In this document: in pieces, positions 24,946 through 33,458 of the stretch
Numbering within the stretch: the first letter of the stretch is position 1
Layout: each line of letters begins with the position of its first letter
Source of the DNA: Candidatus Gastranaerophilales bacterium
GTDB taxonomy: Bacteria; Cyanobacteriota; Vampirovibrionia; Gastranaerophilales; Gastranaerophilaceae
Assembly (NCBI GenBank): GCA_944324235.1
Contig: CALUVN010000011.1
Coordinates: 1 to 45,773, forward strand
Direction: 5' to 3'
DNA length: 45,773 nt
Made by a program: the position numbers and the translations under genes
The notes under the pieces: generated by a model
Told to the model about the DNA's origin: nothing
Databases searched by the model: none
What the model saw: only the letters and a program-made list of their open reading frames with translations

Positions 24946-26367
24946 ATGACAGAAGAGGATGTAAAAGAGGAAATTAAGAAAAAAGTCTTATTAATTTATC
25001 CGCCGTCACCGGTTTTAAACAGAGAAGACAGGTGTCAGCAGCCAACCAAAGATTTGATAGTAATTCCTCCTCTGCCGCCGACAGATTTGATGTATCTGGC
25101 TTCAATTTCCGAGCAAGCTGGCTGTGAAGCTATGATTCGTGATTATAGTCAGGGGGGAAACTTTGTTTCTGATTTAAAAACTTATTCGCCCGATTATATT
25201 GTCATTAATGTTGCGATGCCAACTTTGGAGCATGATTTAGATGCTGTCAGAATTGCGAAAGAAATATGTCCTGATATTATTACGATTGCAAAGGGTGCTG
25301 CATTTTTGACAATGGCAAATGAAATTTTAGCCAATCATAAATCGCTTGATATTGCAATTTTAGGTGAGGCTGAAGAAACTCTGCGCGAAATTCTTGAGGG
25401 AAACAGCCGTGAAGAAATTAAGGGTATTTATTACAGGGAAGATTTGGTTATCAGATTTACAGGTGTCAGACCTTTTATTGATAATCTGGATACTTTGCCT
25501 TTTCCTGCAAGACATCTCGTGAATAATAATATGTACAGACGCCCTGATAATGGTAAAGTTCAGGCTGTAATTAAAGTTTCCAGAGGCTGTCCGTTCCATT
25601 GCTTTTTCTGTCTGGCGACTCCTGTTTCAGGTTCGAAAGTCAGACGCAGAAGTGTGGATAATATTATTGAAGAAATCAAAGAGTGTGTTGAAAAGTATAA
25701 TATTAAAAATTTTCTTTTCTGGTCTGATATTTTCAATCTGGATAAATCTTGGACTATGGAATTATGCCAGAAGATTATCGACAGCGGTTTGAAAATTACC
25801 TGGTCTGCTAACACGCGTGCTGATACCGCTGACTTAGAAATGGCAAAGAAAATGTATGATTCAGGATGCAGACTTGTTAGTATAGGTGTTGAAAGCGGTT
25901 CTCAGTATATTCTTGATAAAATTGGCAAGAGAATTACCTTGACGCAAATCCGTGAAACCGTTAAAATTTTCAAAAAAGCTAAAATACGTATTTATAACTA
26001 TTTTGTAATTGGACTTCCTTGGGAAAATGAAGATACAGTTGAAGAGACTATTCGCTTTGCGATAGAGTTAGATAGTGATTTTATAAGTTTTTATACAGCA
26101 ACACCTTTGCCTGGTACAAGATTTTATAATTTTGCCAGGGAACACAAGCTTTTTGATAAGGAAACTTCTTTTGAAAGTGCTTACTTTTATCCGTCGGTGA
26201 ATACTTTATGTCTTTCTAAAGACCGAGTTTTTGAACTTCATAAACAAGCTATCAGAAGGTTCTATTTAAGACCTTTGTATATTTTGAGAATGCTGTCACG
26301 TATACGTTCGCTTTCAGAGGTTATAAATTATTTTGTGGCAGGAATGAATGTGCTTTTTAGAAGATAG
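24946..26367 (+). CDS. B12-binding-domain radical SAM protein
   Basis: This 473-residue protein has an N-terminal cobalamin-binding-like Rossmann domain (about 12-160; KVLLIYPPSPV, then PPLPPTDLMYLAS) and a radical SAM core with the cluster motif CPFHCFFC, giving Cys215, Cys219 and Cys222. GVESGSQYILDKIGK and FFVIGLPWE-like FVIGLPWENED are typical of the Elp3/MiaB-like fold. The DxHxxG cobalamin motif is not visible, as in many members that still bind B12. The substrate is unknown; relatives act on lipids, hopanoids, cofactors or tRNA. The ATG follows the transporter stop with no gap, so the two are coupled. A strong bidirectional terminator follows. Confidence 0.85.
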   Translation: MTEEDVKEEIKKKVLLIYPPSPVLNREDRCQQPTKDLIVIPPLPPTDLMYLASISEQAGCEAMIRDYSQGGNFVSDLKTYSPDYIVINVAMPTLEHDLDAVRIAKEICPDIITIAKGAAFLTMANEILANHKSLDIAILGEAEETLREILEGNSREEIKGIYYREDLVIRFTGVRPFIDNLDTLPFPARHLVNNNMYRRPDNGKVQAVIKVSRGCPFHCFFCLATPVSGSKVRRRSVDNIIEEIKECVEKYNIKNFLFWSDIFNLDKSWTMELCQKIIDSGLKITWSANTRADTADLEMAKKMYDSGCRLVSIGVESGSQYILDKIGKRITLTQIRETVKIFKKAKIRIYNYFVIGLPWENEDTVEETIRFAIELDSDFISFYTATPLPGTRFYNFAREHKLFDKETSFESAYFYPSVNTLCLSKDRVFELHKQAIRRFYLRPLYILRMLSRIRSLSEVINYFVAGMNVLFRR

Positions 26368-26400
26368 TATTTTTTTAATTTTTTAGGTTTAAAGTAAACT

Positions 26401-26433
26401 AAAAGGACTTATTTTTTCTAAATAAGTCCTTTT
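26401..26433. terminator. Bidirectional terminator between convergent units
   Basis: AAAAGGACTTATTT (26401-26414) and AAATAAGTCCTTTT (26420-26433) form a perfect 14-bp stem with a 5-base loop and A/T tails on both sides. It serves the radical SAM gene (+) and the winged-helix gene (-). Confidence 0.92.
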
Positions 26434-26454
26434 ATCAGTTATCTGTTTAATTCT

Positions 26455-27138
26455 CTAGACGTGTAAAATGAAACCGCCTTTATCAGCATTTTGGAGGTTA
26501 TCTCCGTCAATTTTAGCACGCAGATTTTTTATGTATTTGTAAACATAGTCTCTAGGAAGATCCAGAAGTGCGGCTAAATCTTTTGCATAAACAATTTTCC
26601 CGCTGTTTTGTGCAAAGTGATCAAATACTTTTTGTTCTCTGTCTGTGAGAGCTTTTTTAAATACAATTCTTACTTCTTCTCTTAATGTATCATTTTTATT
26701 TTCTTCCACAGCTTTTGGTGCGGCTTTTTTTGAAACAGAGGTTTTAGCTTTTCTGGAAACTTTTTTTGTTTCCGAAGATTTGAGTTCATCTTTAATTTTA
26801 GGAGTTTTGGTTGAAGGTTTAGTTGAAGAAATACCTTCTTTAAGTGCTTTTAAATCCTCGGACTTAAGGTTGCCGATTGAGAACGGCGATGGAGAGATTT
26901 CTCTCTCTCTTTCAAATGAGCGTTCAGCAATTGAGTTGATTCTCTCTCCTTTAGTTTGGTGCCATTCATCTGTTGTTGATACCATAGGTTGACCTTTTAA
27001 TACAATATCAACGAGATCATTTGTATGTTTATCTTCCTCTAATTTTTTCCCCAATCTGGCAGCAAATTCTTCTAATGTAATCTTTTCCAATGAGCTTCTC
27101 CATTGTTTAATCTCTTCTTTGCTCAAGTATTCAGACAT
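26455..27138 (-). CDS. Winged-helix protein with Lys/Ser-rich linker (possible transcription factor)
   Basis: This 227-residue protein has three parts. The N-terminus (about 1-75) is an acidic helical region (SKEEIKQWRSSLEKITLEE). Residues about 100-155 are a Lys/Ser/Thr/Ala-rich histone-like linker (KKVSRKAKTSVSKKAA). The C-terminal ~60 residues resemble an OmpR-type winged helix: LTDREQKVFDHFAQNSG, then VYAKDLAALLDLP and YKYIKNLRAKIDGD, ending GGFILHV. No receiver domain is present. It may be a DNA-binding regulator or nucleoid protein; targets are unknown. AAGGAG lies eight bases before the ATG. It is a single-gene unit between a terminator and mlaE. Confidence 0.6.
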   Translation of the reverse strand: MSEYLSKEEIKQWRSSLEKITLEEFAARLGKKLEEDKHTNDLVDIVLKGQPMVSTTDEWHQTKGERINSIAERSFEREREISPSPFSIGNLKSEDLKALKEGISSTKPSTKTPKIKDELKSSETKKVSRKAKTSVSKKAAPKAVEENKNDTLREEVRIVFKKALTDREQKVFDHFAQNSGKIVYAKDLAALLDLPRDYVYKYIKNLRAKIDGDNLQNADKGGFILHV

Positions 27139-27251
27139 TCATAATCTCCTTACTAAAATAATCTCATTTACTTATTATAATTTAGCATAAAACATTAAGA
27201 AAAAATCAAAATGTTTCATAACGTAAATTTTTATTTTACTTTTTAACAATT

Positions 27252-27983
27252 CTAAATATAAAATACCAGATTAACAAGAAAATCCGCAATCATTAAGTAT
27301 ATGGTTAAAAGAATAGCAGATTTTGTTGTTGATAATCCTACTTCTTTAGCTCCGCCTTTTGTTTCGTATCCTTGAGTTGCACATATAAGGGCAATTAATC
27401 CGCCAAAAATGAAAGATTTTAGCAGACTGATATAAATATCTTTTGTTGCCATCCACGCCCATACAGAGTGCATATATCTTGCAGGGTGCAAATCAATTGT
27501 TGCAGAAGCGACAAGCATCCCTCCGGCAATACCAATGAACTCGGCAAGTAATACAACCATCGGAACTGTTAATGCAGCAGCAATGATTCTTGGCGTGAAA
27601 TAATAACCGACAGGATCGACTTTTAAAATTTTCATAGCATCAACTTGGGAAGTTACCTGCATATTTGCTATTTCGGCGCATATTGCAGTCCCTGCTCTTG
27701 CGCCAATTGCAAGTGCAACAAATCCTGGAGCAAGTTCTCTTATCATTATTATTGCTATTGTTCCTCCAATGTATGTATCTGCTCCTGACATAAGAAATTG
27801 TTTTGATACTTGTATTGCAATTGTGGCCGCTGCAATAAATGATATTATCAGTGAAATTGACAGTGAATCATAGCTTATTGATGCAGCCTGAGATATTACT
27901 GACGAAAATTTCACCTGTCCTGAAAACAGGTATTTCAGACATTTGATAAAATTTTGAACGCATAAGCCTAAAAAGTTAATCAT
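27252..27983 (-). CDS. mlaE: MlaE-family phospholipid ABC transporter permease
   Basis: MlaE/YrbE permeases form the inner-membrane core of MCE-type transporters that move phospholipid or other lipids between the two membranes. The 243-residue protein has five to six helices and the family core: IIMIRELAPGFVALAIGARAG, then AEIANMQVTSQVDAM with the conserved Glu and DAM, and LKVDPVGYYFTPR. Cyanobacterial and plastid relatives (Ycf63/TGD1) share this sequence. No MlaF ATPase or MlaD/MCE protein is nearby, so partners must be encoded elsewhere. It lies 22 bases downstream of ilvE on the same strand. Confidence 0.9.
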   Translation of the reverse strand: MINFLGLCVQNFIKCLKYLFSGQVKFSSVISQAASISYDSLSISLIISFIAAATIAIQVSKQFLMSGADTYIGGTIAIIMIRELAPGFVALAIGARAGTAICAEIANMQVTSQVDAMKILKVDPVGYYFTPRIIAAALTVPMVVLLAEFIGIAGGMLVASATIDLHPARYMHSVWAWMATKDIYISLLKSFIFGGLIALICATQGYETKGGAKEVGLSTTKSAILLTIYLMIADFLVNLVFYI

Positions 27984-28005
27984 TTATCTTCTTTCATTTT
28001 TCATT

Positions 28006-28920
28006 TTAATAAATTGGCATACACCATTTTTTATATTTAGGAATTTTTCCTCTTACAACATCGAAGTAGAGTCTTTGCAGTTCGTGTGAAATTTTTCCGA
28101 TATTGCCCGAGCCTAATTTTCTGCCGTCAATTTCAGATATAGGACTGACTTGCGCTCCTGTTCCGCAGTAGAATGCTTCATCAGAAACATATAGTTCGCT
28201 TCTGTCGATTGTTCTTTCCTCAACTTCAATACCTAATACGTTTTTCGCAAGTTCAATTATTGTATTACGCGTAATTCCGATTAGGATATTATCTGTTTGG
28301 CTTGATGTGACAAGTTTTCCTTTTTGCACGAGGAAAAGATTCATTGCTGAGCCTTCAGTAACATTGCCTGATTCATCCAGAACTATTGCATCGTCAAATC
28401 CTGCGTTATGAGCATCGGTTTTGATGAGTGCAGCGTTTGCATAGGAGCCGGTGATTTTAGCTCTTGGCGGAATTGCATTGTCGCTGTTTCTTCTCCAGCT
28501 AGATACGCAAACTCGCAGACCTTTTTCTAAATCTATGTAATCGCCCATTTTGTTAGTTATTATCAAAAAAGAATCTTCATTGTTATACAATCCGGGGCCT
28601 ACATTTCTTCCTGATTTATAAATTATCGGGCGAACGTAGCAATTTTCTCTGTAATTATTTTTCTGTAAAAGTTTTCTTGTGATTTCGCAGTATTCATCAA
28701 TATTATGCGGACTTTGCATCATCATAATTTTACTGCTGTTTATCAATCGTTCAAAGTGTTCAGGAACACGAAATGCGTAGAGTTGTTTTTCTTCATCATT
28801 ATAGTAGGCTCTAATTCCTTCAAAGACAGCAGTACCGTATAAAAATGCATGTGTATGAACGTGGATTACGGCTTTTGAAGCTTCCACGAAACTTCCGTTC
28901 ATATAGTAGTACTCTGTCAT
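28006..28920 (-). CDS. ilvE: Branched-chain amino acid aminotransferase
   Basis: This class IV PLP transaminase interconverts Leu, Ile or Val with their 2-oxo acids using glutamate/2-oxoglutarate. The 304-residue length is typical. The start resembles the family (YYYMNGSFVEASKAVIHVHTH), and the GTAVFEGIRAY motif follows. The PLP lysine is Lys155 in RAKITGSYANAAL. The downstream GNVTEGSAMNLF and IGITRNTIIELA blocks bind the cofactor phosphate. AAGGAG lies seven bases before the ATG. Other branched-chain synthesis genes are absent from the window, so a synthetic or degradative role cannot be decided. Confidence 0.95.
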   Translation of the reverse strand: MTEYYYMNGSFVEASKAVIHVHTHAFLYGTAVFEGIRAYYNDEEKQLYAFRVPEHFERLINSSKIMMMQSPHNIDEYCEITRKLLQKNNYRENCYVRPIIYKSGRNVGPGLYNNEDSFLIITNKMGDYIDLEKGLRVCVSSWRRNSDNAIPPRAKITGSYANAALIKTDAHNAGFDDAIVLDESGNVTEGSAMNLFLVQKGKLVTSSQTDNILIGITRNTIIELAKNVLGIEVEERTIDRSELYVSDEAFYCGTGAQVSPISEIDGRKLGSGNIGKISHELQRLYFDVVRGKIPKYKKWCMPIY

Positions 28921-28994
28921 AATTTCTCCTTAAACGAACTATGACATTTATGATAGCACGAAAGTCGAAATTTTGTTTTAATGTTTACAATAGT

Positions 28995-29657
28995 TTATTT
29001 TTTGTCTACTGCGGCAATAAATTTTTTAGCGTCGTTTATCGGGATAGCGAATCCTATTCCTATATTAGATATATTATTGTCGGGATTAAAAATAGATTGA
29101 CTGATTCCGATAACCTCTCCTGCTGAATTTACCAGCGGTCCGCCTGAGCATCCGGGATTAATGGCTGCATCTGTTTGAATTTTGTTTTTAGAGTAATCAA
29201 TTCTTGAAACTATCCCCTGAGTCAGAGTTCCTGAAAAGCCAAAAGGATTGCCTATCGCAAGAACTTTTTGCCCTACTTTGACTTTTTCCGAGTCGCCGAA
29301 TTCTATTGTTTTTAATTTACCTCTGGCTTTTATTTTCAAAAGTGCAAGGTCATTATTTTTACCCATTATTGAAATAATTTCGCCTTTATACGTTTCTCCG
29401 TTTGAGGTAGTAATATCAATATCCGTACTGCCTTCTACAACGTGAGAGCCTGTTAGTATAAGACCGTCTTCCCGCACAATGCAGCCTGTTCCTGCGGAAA
29501 ACCCGTCAGAAACATTTGCTTCTATTGAAACTATCGCCGGATTTATTTTTTCGTACACTGATATATTAATCATTTCATCCGGTTCGTAAGTTGCTGCAGT
29601 CGCCCCGTTTATTCCGATGATAATTGCCGTCAGGACAAATAATATTCTTTTAAGCAT
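28995..29657 (-). CDS. Secreted HtrA/DegP-like serine protease lacking PDZ domain
   Basis: This 220-residue protein has a signal peptide (MLKRILFVLTAIIIG, cut after about residue 22, ATAA) and a trypsin-like protease domain. The triad is His72 (LTGSHVVEG), Asp103 (NNDLALLKI) and Ser171 (NPGCSGGPLV). The oxyanion loop has GCSGG where HtrA proteases usually have GNSGG. The chain ends after the protease domain; no PDZ domain follows, unlike DegP/DegS. It is probably a periplasmic protein-quality or processing protease. The ATG at 29657 was chosen because AGGAGGG precedes it and a signal peptide follows; the longer frame from 29774 adds 39 unlikely residues. Confidence 0.88.
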   Translation of the reverse strand: MLKRILFVLTAIIIGINGATAATYEPDEMINISVYEKINPAIVSIEANVSDGFSAGTGCIVREDGLILTGSHVVEGSTDIDITTSNGETYKGEIISIMGKNNDLALLKIKARGKLKTIEFGDSEKVKVGQKVLAIGNPFGFSGTLTQGIVSRIDYSKNKIQTDAAINPGCSGGPLVNSAGEVIGISQSIFNPDNNISNIGIGFAIPINDAKKFIAAVDKK

Positions 29658-29737
29658 ATTCCCTCCTGTTTTTAATATAATTATTTCTCTTTTAGTGAAT
29701 TTGTCACCCGCTCGGGGAAACTTTTTTTGTGTAGTTA

Positions 29738-29766
29738 TTGTAATTATTAAAATTTTAATGTATAAT
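29738..29766 (+). promoter_or_regulatory. Promoter of ycf23
   Basis: TTGTAA (29738-29743), a 17-base spacer and a perfect TATAAT (29761-29766) lie 48 bases before the ycf23 start. This is in the divergent gap with the HtrA-like gene. Confidence 0.65.
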
Positions 29767-29813
29767 TCAGGCAAGACTTATATTAAAGTTTATTTGAAAA
29801 GGAGAATTTTAAA

Positions 29814-30572
29814 ATGAGCAGAATTGAATTATTTAGACAACACTTAAGAGAAAAAAGAGCTGTTAAAGTTATAGCAGGTATTGACAATTTTGATATGGAA
29901 AATATTAAAAAAGTCGTTATGTCAGCAAACGAATCAGGCGCAAGCGCTATTGATATCTGTGCAGATGCTGATATTATCAGAGAAGTTCGTTCAATGACAG
30001 ATTTGCCGTTGTTCGTATCTTCAGTAAAACCTGAAGAACTTGTTCAGGCTGTTGAACTCGGCGCTGATGCTATTGAACTCGGTAACTTTGACGCATTGTA
30101 CAAAAAAGGTGCATCTTTCTCTGCTGAAGAAGTTCTTTCACTTGTTCACCAAACTATCGATATGCTCGGTGATAACAGAGTATTCTTCTCTGTTACTATT
30201 CCTGGTGAATTGGATGTAACTTCTCAAATCGAACTTGCAAGAAAACTTGAAACTATGGGCATTGATTTAATCCAAACAGAAGGTTACTTCTCTGCTTCAT
30301 CTCAAGCTGACGGAGTAAGAGGATTGCTTGAAAGAGCTCAATTAACTTTATCTAACACAATTGAACTTTCAAGAAACATCGATTTACCTATTATGACAGC
30401 TTCAGGTATCAACCCTACAACAGCTCCGTTTGCATTTGCTGCAGGCGCAAGCGCTATCGGTGTTGGTTCTTGCATCAACAAAATGGATTCAACATTGTCT
30501 ATGATGGCTACTATCAGAAACCTTGTTGAAATTGCAGAAAAAAATACTCAACATGTTCTTGAATTAGTTTAG
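29814..30572 (+). CDS. ycf23: Ycf23 (DUF561) family TIM-barrel-like protein
   Basis: This 252-residue protein matches Ycf23/DUF561, known chiefly from cyanobacteria and red-lineage plastids. Its role is not established. The fold looks like a TIM barrel: repeating beta-alpha units such as AVKVIAGIDNFD, ASAIDICADADI, ADAIELGNFDALY and DLIQTEGY, with a phosphate-site-like end (ASGINPTT, AIGVGSCIN). No catalytic set can be assigned by eye. AAGGAG precedes the ATG. Its own promoter and terminator make it a single-gene unit. Codons ending in C (TTC, ATC, AAC) look commoner than in neighbouring genes, as in the ribosomal protein genes of this window, which hints at high expression. Confidence 0.88.
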   Translation: MSRIELFRQHLREKRAVKVIAGIDNFDMENIKKVVMSANESGASAIDICADADIIREVRSMTDLPLFVSSVKPEELVQAVELGADAIELGNFDALYKKGASFSAEEVLSLVHQTIDMLGDNRVFFSVTIPGELDVTSQIELARKLETMGIDLIQTEGYFSASSQADGVRGLLERAQLTLSNTIELSRNIDLPIMTASGINPTTAPFAFAAGASAIGVGSCINKMDSTLSMMATIRNLVEIAEKNTQHVLELV

Positions 30573-30595
30573 TATTTTAAATTGATGACTTAGAG

Positions 30596-30644
30596 AAGAT
30601 TCTTCACGTATTACTCTTTATAGACAGCGTGAAGAATCTTTTTT
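30596..30644 (+). terminator. Terminator after ycf23
   Basis: AAGATTCTTCACG (30596-30608) and CGTGAAGAATCTT (30628-30640) form a perfect 13-bp stem with a 19-base loop, followed by a T run to 30644. Confidence 0.88.
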
Positions 30645-30718
30645 ATACACAATTATTTACATATAATGGCAATTTTGCATTGTTTTCTGTAAAATAATAC
30701 TGTTGAAAGAGGGATAAC

Positions 30719-32284
30719 ATGGAATTTATTTTTAATTTAGTTTATATTTATGTAGCATTATATTCACTTTATTTTCTTGCATTAGCTATCAGAAACCTGA
30801 ATGACAGACCGTTTCAGGTAGAAAAAAGATATGTTCAGTTTGAAGACAAAGATAACATTGCCGTTATTATTTATGCTCATAATAACAGAGATTCTCTTTC
30901 AAATTTGATTAATGAATTAAAAAAACAGGATTATCCGATTAACAGTTTCAAGGTATTTGCACTTCTTGACAATTGCAATGACGGTTCTGCACAGTTGTTC
31001 GACAGAGAACCGTTTGTTAATGTGGTAAATATTAACGATGTTGGTACTGTCGGGAAAGATCAGGCCGTTTCTGTTTTGCTCGAAGAATTGAGAAACGACG
31101 ATTGGATTGATTCATATTTATTCATTGATGCTGACAGAAGTATTGACCCTGAATTTTTGACGACTGTTAACGCTGCACTTGCAAATAATTACGTTTTAAG
31201 CGGTGAGACACTTATTGACAGCGAAACTTTAGGGCCTGTTGCCAAGATTAAAGCAGCTTATCAAAAATATCATATGAATTTTATGAGAAAAGCTCGCTCA
31301 CTTTTCGGGCTTGCGTCACGTGCTGATTCCGGTGTCTTTATCATTAAGAAAGAAATTGTAGACCAGATTGGTTCTGTTGATTTTAAAGATATAAATTCTG
31401 AGTTGAAGTACAGTCTGCTTCTTTCAAATATCAAATACAAATGTACTTACAATCCTAATATTCAGACTTTTGTTGAATCTGAAAATTATGTTTTTGAAAA
31501 ACCGAGATTGTCTGTAAGATTGAATTTATTCCAAAATTGTTTTACAAAAATCTGGTCAAAGAATTTTGTGTTCGCTGAGCATACTCTTTCACTTTTATAC
31601 CCTAATATCTGGTTTATGCTTATTGCGTATGCATTTATAATGAAACATTCTTATGAATATTACTTCTTTGTTGATTTTAAATTCGTATTATTTACATTTA
31701 TTTTATATGTCGCAGGGTTTGGCATAAGTTTGATAAATTCAAAATTATCAGTTAAGGAAATGGGTCTTCTTGCTTTGTATCCAGCATATTCCTTCTGCCA
31801 TATTATCAATAATCTGCCGCCAATCAGAAAAATCAGAAATAAAATTAAAAATATAGAAGAATTGCCTAAAGATACTGAAAAAATGGCTGTTGACGTTATC
31901 GTTTCAACAAACAGAACTGATTTGCCTTGCAAGTTGGAATTTATTTCAGAAAACGGGCTTTCCAAGGTGAAATTCATTTATAAAAATAAAAAATTCACTA
32001 CAACAAGCCATTTGCGCGTAATTGATGCACTTCAGGAATTAAAATTTAAACTTGATGAGCACGGGTTTATTTTGAAAATATGCAATTGCTGTTCACATTA
32101 TTCAGCCTGCAACGACGGTTCTACAAATATGATTAAAGGTTATTGCAACAGCGATTATCCAAGCCCTTCAATTAAAGAGCCTAAACCTACTTTCATCTGG
32201 AATACATGTCCTGAATTTACACCTGCAAAGCTCAACAATATAATTCAGGAAATGGTTGAACAGGGTGTAACTGCTGATTCATAG
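30719..32284 (+). CDS. GT2 glycosyltransferase with C-terminal cysteine cluster
   Basis: This 521-residue membrane protein has an N-terminal helix, a family 2 glycosyltransferase domain (about 45-270) and two to three helices around 300-355, resembling processive BcsA/IcaA-type enzymes. Visible motifs are VIIYAHNNRDSLSNL, LLDNCNDGS, the DAD nucleotide-sugar/metal motif in LFIDADRSIDPEF and DSGVFIIKKE. A QxxRW motif is not apparent. After the helices comes about 140 residues with a cysteine set (Cys455, 457, 458, 464, 476, 497; ICNCCSHYSACND, then KGYCNSD and WNTCPEF) that could bind zinc or an Fe-S cluster. The last part is not recognised. The sugar and acceptor are unknown. It converges on folC across 13 bases. 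Confidence 0.72.
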   Translation: MEFIFNLVYIYVALYSLYFLALAIRNLNDRPFQVEKRYVQFEDKDNIAVIIYAHNNRDSLSNLINELKKQDYPINSFKVFALLDNCNDGSAQLFDREPFVNVVNINDVGTVGKDQAVSVLLEELRNDDWIDSYLFIDADRSIDPEFLTTVNAALANNYVLSGETLIDSETLGPVAKIKAAYQKYHMNFMRKARSLFGLASRADSGVFIIKKEIVDQIGSVDFKDINSELKYSLLLSNIKYKCTYNPNIQTFVESENYVFEKPRLSVRLNLFQNCFTKIWSKNFVFAEHTLSLLYPNIWFMLIAYAFIMKHSYEYYFFVDFKFVLFTFILYVAGFGISLINSKLSVKEMGLLALYPAYSFCHIINNLPPIRKIRNKIKNIEELPKDTEKMAVDVIVSTNRTDLPCKLEFISENGLSKVKFIYKNKKFTTTSHLRVIDALQELKFKLDEHGFILKICNCCSHYSACNDGSTNMIKGYCNSDYPSPSIKEPKPTFIWNTCPEFTPAKLNNIIQEMVEQGVTADS

Positions 32285-32297
32285 AGGTAATTTGATT

Positions 32298-33455
32298 TTA
32301 AAGATTATTTTTTATGATTTCCTGAAGCATGTAAAATGATCCGCAAACTATTGTCATAGTATTTTCTTTTTGCGGCAGTTCCGTCAGCGATTTGAATTCT
32401 TTAGACGGAAACTGACAGGCTGTTTGAAGTTCTTCAACGGTGCATGAATTTTTGTTATTAAAATGGTAAAAATAAATTTCATCGCCTTGCTCAAAAAGAA
32501 TTTCCATCATTTTTTTGTAATCTTTATTGCGCAGACATCCGAAAACAAATCTTCTGTATTTATCCGGATAGTAGTAATCAAGGCTTTCTCTGAGTCCTGT
32601 AATTCCATTCGGGTTATGAGCGCCGTCTATTATTAAATTTTTATCCTCTATTACCTGAAAACGGCATGGATGTTTTACTTTTTTCAGTCCTTCGTCGACG
32701 ATGCTTTGCGAAATTTCAGGAAAAACAAGCTTGAGTGCAGTAAGCGCGAGTGCGAGATTTTCCTGTTGATAAGTGCCTTTTAGAGATAGGTTTGTAGTAT
32801 CTGCAAAAGGAGCTGTAAAAAGCAGCAGTGAATTTTGTTCATCAGCGGCATCTTTTATCGCCTCGTATCCTTCTGATGTAACTACAGGGCAATTCGGTTT
32901 TATAATTCCGGCTTTTTCAAATGCAATCTTATCTTTAGTATTCCCTAAACGTTCTGTGTGGTCTAAGTCAATATGAGTGATAATTGCACATAGATTTTTC
33001 TTTATAACGTTTGTAGCGTCAAAACGTCCGCCAAGACCTGTTTCCAGAACAACAACATCAACATTATTATCTGCAAAATATTTAAAGGCTGCAGCTGTAA
33101 GAATTTCAAATTCTGTCAGATGAATTTGGTTTTTATCTGCAATTTCGCATATATTTGTCACGTAATATGCAAAATCTTCTTTTGAAATATCTTCACCATT
33201 GATTTTTATACGTTCTGTATATTCAAATATGTGCGGGCTTGTGTAGAGTCCTGTTTTTTTGCCGTATTCTTGCAAAACTGATGCCAGAATAGCGCAGACA
33301 GAACCCTTGCCGTTCGTTCCTGCTACGTGAAAATATTGGAGGGAATCCTGAGGATTGCCTAGAATTTCAAGGATTGCTGAAATTCTCTCCAAGCCCAGAT
33401 TAATATAAAATTTTCCTTGTGATGTTAAAGTTTTTATCGCATTTTCGTAATTCAT
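32298..33455 (-). CDS. folC: Folylpolyglutamate / dihydrofolate synthase
   Basis: FolC, a Mur-ligase relative, adds glutamate to dihydropteroate and/or tetrahydrofolates. The 385-residue protein begins NYENAIKTLTSQGK, then has the ATP loop HVAGTNGKGS (GTNGKGS at 46-52), the TSPHIFEYTERIKING block and VVLETGLGGRFDATN. The C-terminal VIEDKNLIIDGAHNPNG is diagnostic of FolC. It starts three bases after murG on the same strand, at the end of the murein-synthesis block, so it is probably transcribed with it. Whether it has both activities cannot be told. Confidence 0.94.
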   Translation of the reverse strand: MNYENAIKTLTSQGKFYINLGLERISAILEILGNPQDSLQYFHVAGTNGKGSVCAILASVLQEYGKKTGLYTSPHIFEYTERIKINGEDISKEDFAYYVTNICEIADKNQIHLTEFEILTAAAFKYFADNNVDVVVLETGLGGRFDATNVIKKNLCAIITHIDLDHTERLGNTKDKIAFEKAGIIKPNCPVVTSEGYEAIKDAADEQNSLLLFTAPFADTTNLSLKGTYQQENLALALTALKLVFPEISQSIVDEGLKKVKHPCRFQVIEDKNLIIDGAHNPNGITGLRESLDYYYPDKYRRFVFGCLRNKDYKKMMEILFEQGDEIYFYHFNNKNSCTVEELQTACQFPSKEFKSLTELPQKENTMTIVCGSFYMLQEIIKNNL

Positions 33456-33458
33456 AGT

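Noticed and set aside
28995-29774. Longer HtrA-like start at 29774
   Set aside because: The ATG at 29657 has AGGAGGG in front and begins a clear signal peptide.
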